DNA of 43,981 bases from Thiohalocapsa sp. ML1 (GTDB lineage: Bacteria > Pseudomonadota > Gammaproteobacteria > Chromatiales > Chromatiaceae). The stretch is taken from NCBI RefSeq assembly GCF_001469165.1, contig NZ_JABX01000047.1, positions 1-43,981 of the forward strand, read 5' to 3'. Positions 43,398 through 43,981 of the stretch are shown in pieces (within the stretch, counting starts at the first letter, position 1; every line of letters starts with the position of its first letter). Under the pieces are notes generated by a model that was not told the DNA's origin, searched no databases, and worked only from the letters and a program-made list of their open reading frames with translations. Made by a program: the position numbers and the translations under genes.

Positions 43398-43706
43398 ATG
43401 AGACTGGACCCGGCCACCATCCCTGCGCTGCTGCGAGCCGTGCGCGAGCGCTTTGGCGACGAGGCCGAGGTGTGGCTGTTCGGCTCCCGCGCCGACGACT
43501 GCCAGCGCGGCGGGGACATCGACCTGTACATCGAAACGGACGTGGAGCAAGGCATCGTTGCGCGCCGCTCGGACCTGCGGCGCGAGCTGGAAGCGGTCTT
43601 CGGCGAGCAGAAGATCGACATCGCCGTACGGCCGCGCAGCCGCCCGCCGCACCCGTTGCACGAGATCGCGCGCGAGCGCGGGGTGCTGCTGCGCGACGGG
43701 GCATAG
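43398..43706 (+). CDS. MNT-type nucleotidyltransferase (MntA-like antitoxin)
   Basis: A 102-residue minimal nucleotidyltransferase: VWLFGSRADDCQRGGDIDLY (GS 29-30, D40, D42) and a third Asp in IDIAVR (D74). All catalytic positions are intact. It begins 3 nt after the HEPN stop. In HepT/MntA systems this enzyme adds AMP units to the HEPN tyrosine and blocks its RNase activity. It is of the same family as the orphan at 1479 but clearly a separate lineage (different linkers). Confidence 0.88.
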   Translation: MRLDPATIPALLRAVRERFGDEAEVWLFGSRADDCQRGGDIDLYIETDVEQGIVARRSDLRRELEAVFGEQKIDIAVRPRSRPPHPLHEIARERGVLLRDGA

Positions 43707-43721
43707 CTCGCGCACGGGCGC

Positions 43722-43981
43722 TGTGGGAGCGGCTCGCGCAGGTGCGCCGTGGGAGCGGCTTCAGCCGCGCTCTTTCTTCCCGCCCGCCGCAGTCGTCGCG
43801 GCTAAAGCCGCTCCCACGGGGCCTGTCTCGCGCACGGGCGCCGTGGGAGCGGCTTTAGCCGCGCTCTTTCTTCCCGCCCGCCGCAGTCGTCGCGGCTAAA
43901 GCCGCTCCCACGGGGCGAGGCTCTCGCACGGGCGCCGTGGGAGCGGCTTTTAGCCGCGCTCTTTTCTTCCCGCCCGCCGCA
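43722..43981. repeat. REP tandem array, 94-nt unit, running off the window
   Basis: The segment GCGCCGTGGGAGCGGCTT recurs at 43744, 43838 and 43932, exactly 94 nt apart. Each unit carries the inverted REP, a CTCTTTCTTCCCGCCCGCC linker and the forward REP TCGCGGCTAAAGCCGC. The unit length and linker differ from the other arrays. The array continues past the right edge. Confidence 0.88.

Noticed and set aside
42411-43715. Minus-strand frame of 434 codons over the HEPN/MNT pair
   Set aside because: The plus-strand pair has clear family motifs and operon spacing; the minus frame is a shadow.

Overview
The window reads as GC-rich gammaproteobacterial DNA, probably chromosomal. The Rpn-type nuclease tail, the REP palindromes of the GGGAGCGGCTTTAGCCGC type, the HEPN/MNT pairs and a PEP-CTERM-like protein fit a Chromatiales or related lineage. 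That placement is an inference from family content; no rRNA or marker gene is present. No tRNA, rRNA or CRISPR array was seen.

Region 1 (1-26.7 kb, almost all plus strand) is a surface polysaccharide locus. It holds seven glycosyltransferases (two GT2 and five GT4-like), an eighth protein of GT4-like fold, and four methyltransferases (one FkbM type). A nucleotide-sugar block (9.2-14.2 kb: WecB/WbpI-like epimerase, WbpD-like acetyltransferase, WbpB-like dehydrogenase, WbpE-like aminotransferase) is the set expected for UDP-2,3-diacetamido-2,3-dideoxy-hexuronic acids. An acyl-aminosugar block (19.3-23.1 kb) has a DegT aminotransferase, an unknown protein, a KAS III, a stand-alone acyl carrier protein and a left-handed beta-helix acyltransferase, followed by a Wzx-type flippase. 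I saw no Wzy polymerase, priming transferase, UDP-GlcNAc 6-dehydrogenase or Wza/Wzc export gene, so the locus probably continues outside the window. An antitoxin/PIN module sits between wbpB and wbpE, and its PIN reading frame runs without a stop into the WbpE aminotransferase. The result is a 536-residue PIN-aminotransferase fusion with no obvious internal start.

Region 2 (26.7-32.2 kb, minus strand) holds a sugar epimerase overlapping an APS/PAPS reductase, then a secreted 1205-residue subtilisin-like protease with a duplicated C-terminal domain.

Region 3 (32.2-37.9 kb) is gene-poor and repeat-rich. It has REP arrays (units near 146 and 134-143 nt), a tandem pair of small coiled-coil membrane proteins differing by exactly four heptads, a HEPN two-gene module, a DUF4258/DUF2283 pair with a frameshifted first gene, and a DUF2283 fragment. 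A 126-nt element occurs twice, each time inserted at the same position in the loop of a REP palindrome with a TAA duplication; uninterrupted sites lie nearby. A separate 133-nt nested inverted-repeat structure is also present.

Region 4 (37.9-41.7 kb, minus strand) is a 1284-residue secreted beta-repeat protein with a PEP-CTERM-like tail, a 918-nt internal tandem duplication and a clear Rho-independent terminator. Region 5 (41.7-44 kb) is a long non-coding stretch with two similar 17-nt dyads, a HEPN/MNT pair whose HEPN motif has lost its histidine, and a 94-nt REP tandem array running off the end.
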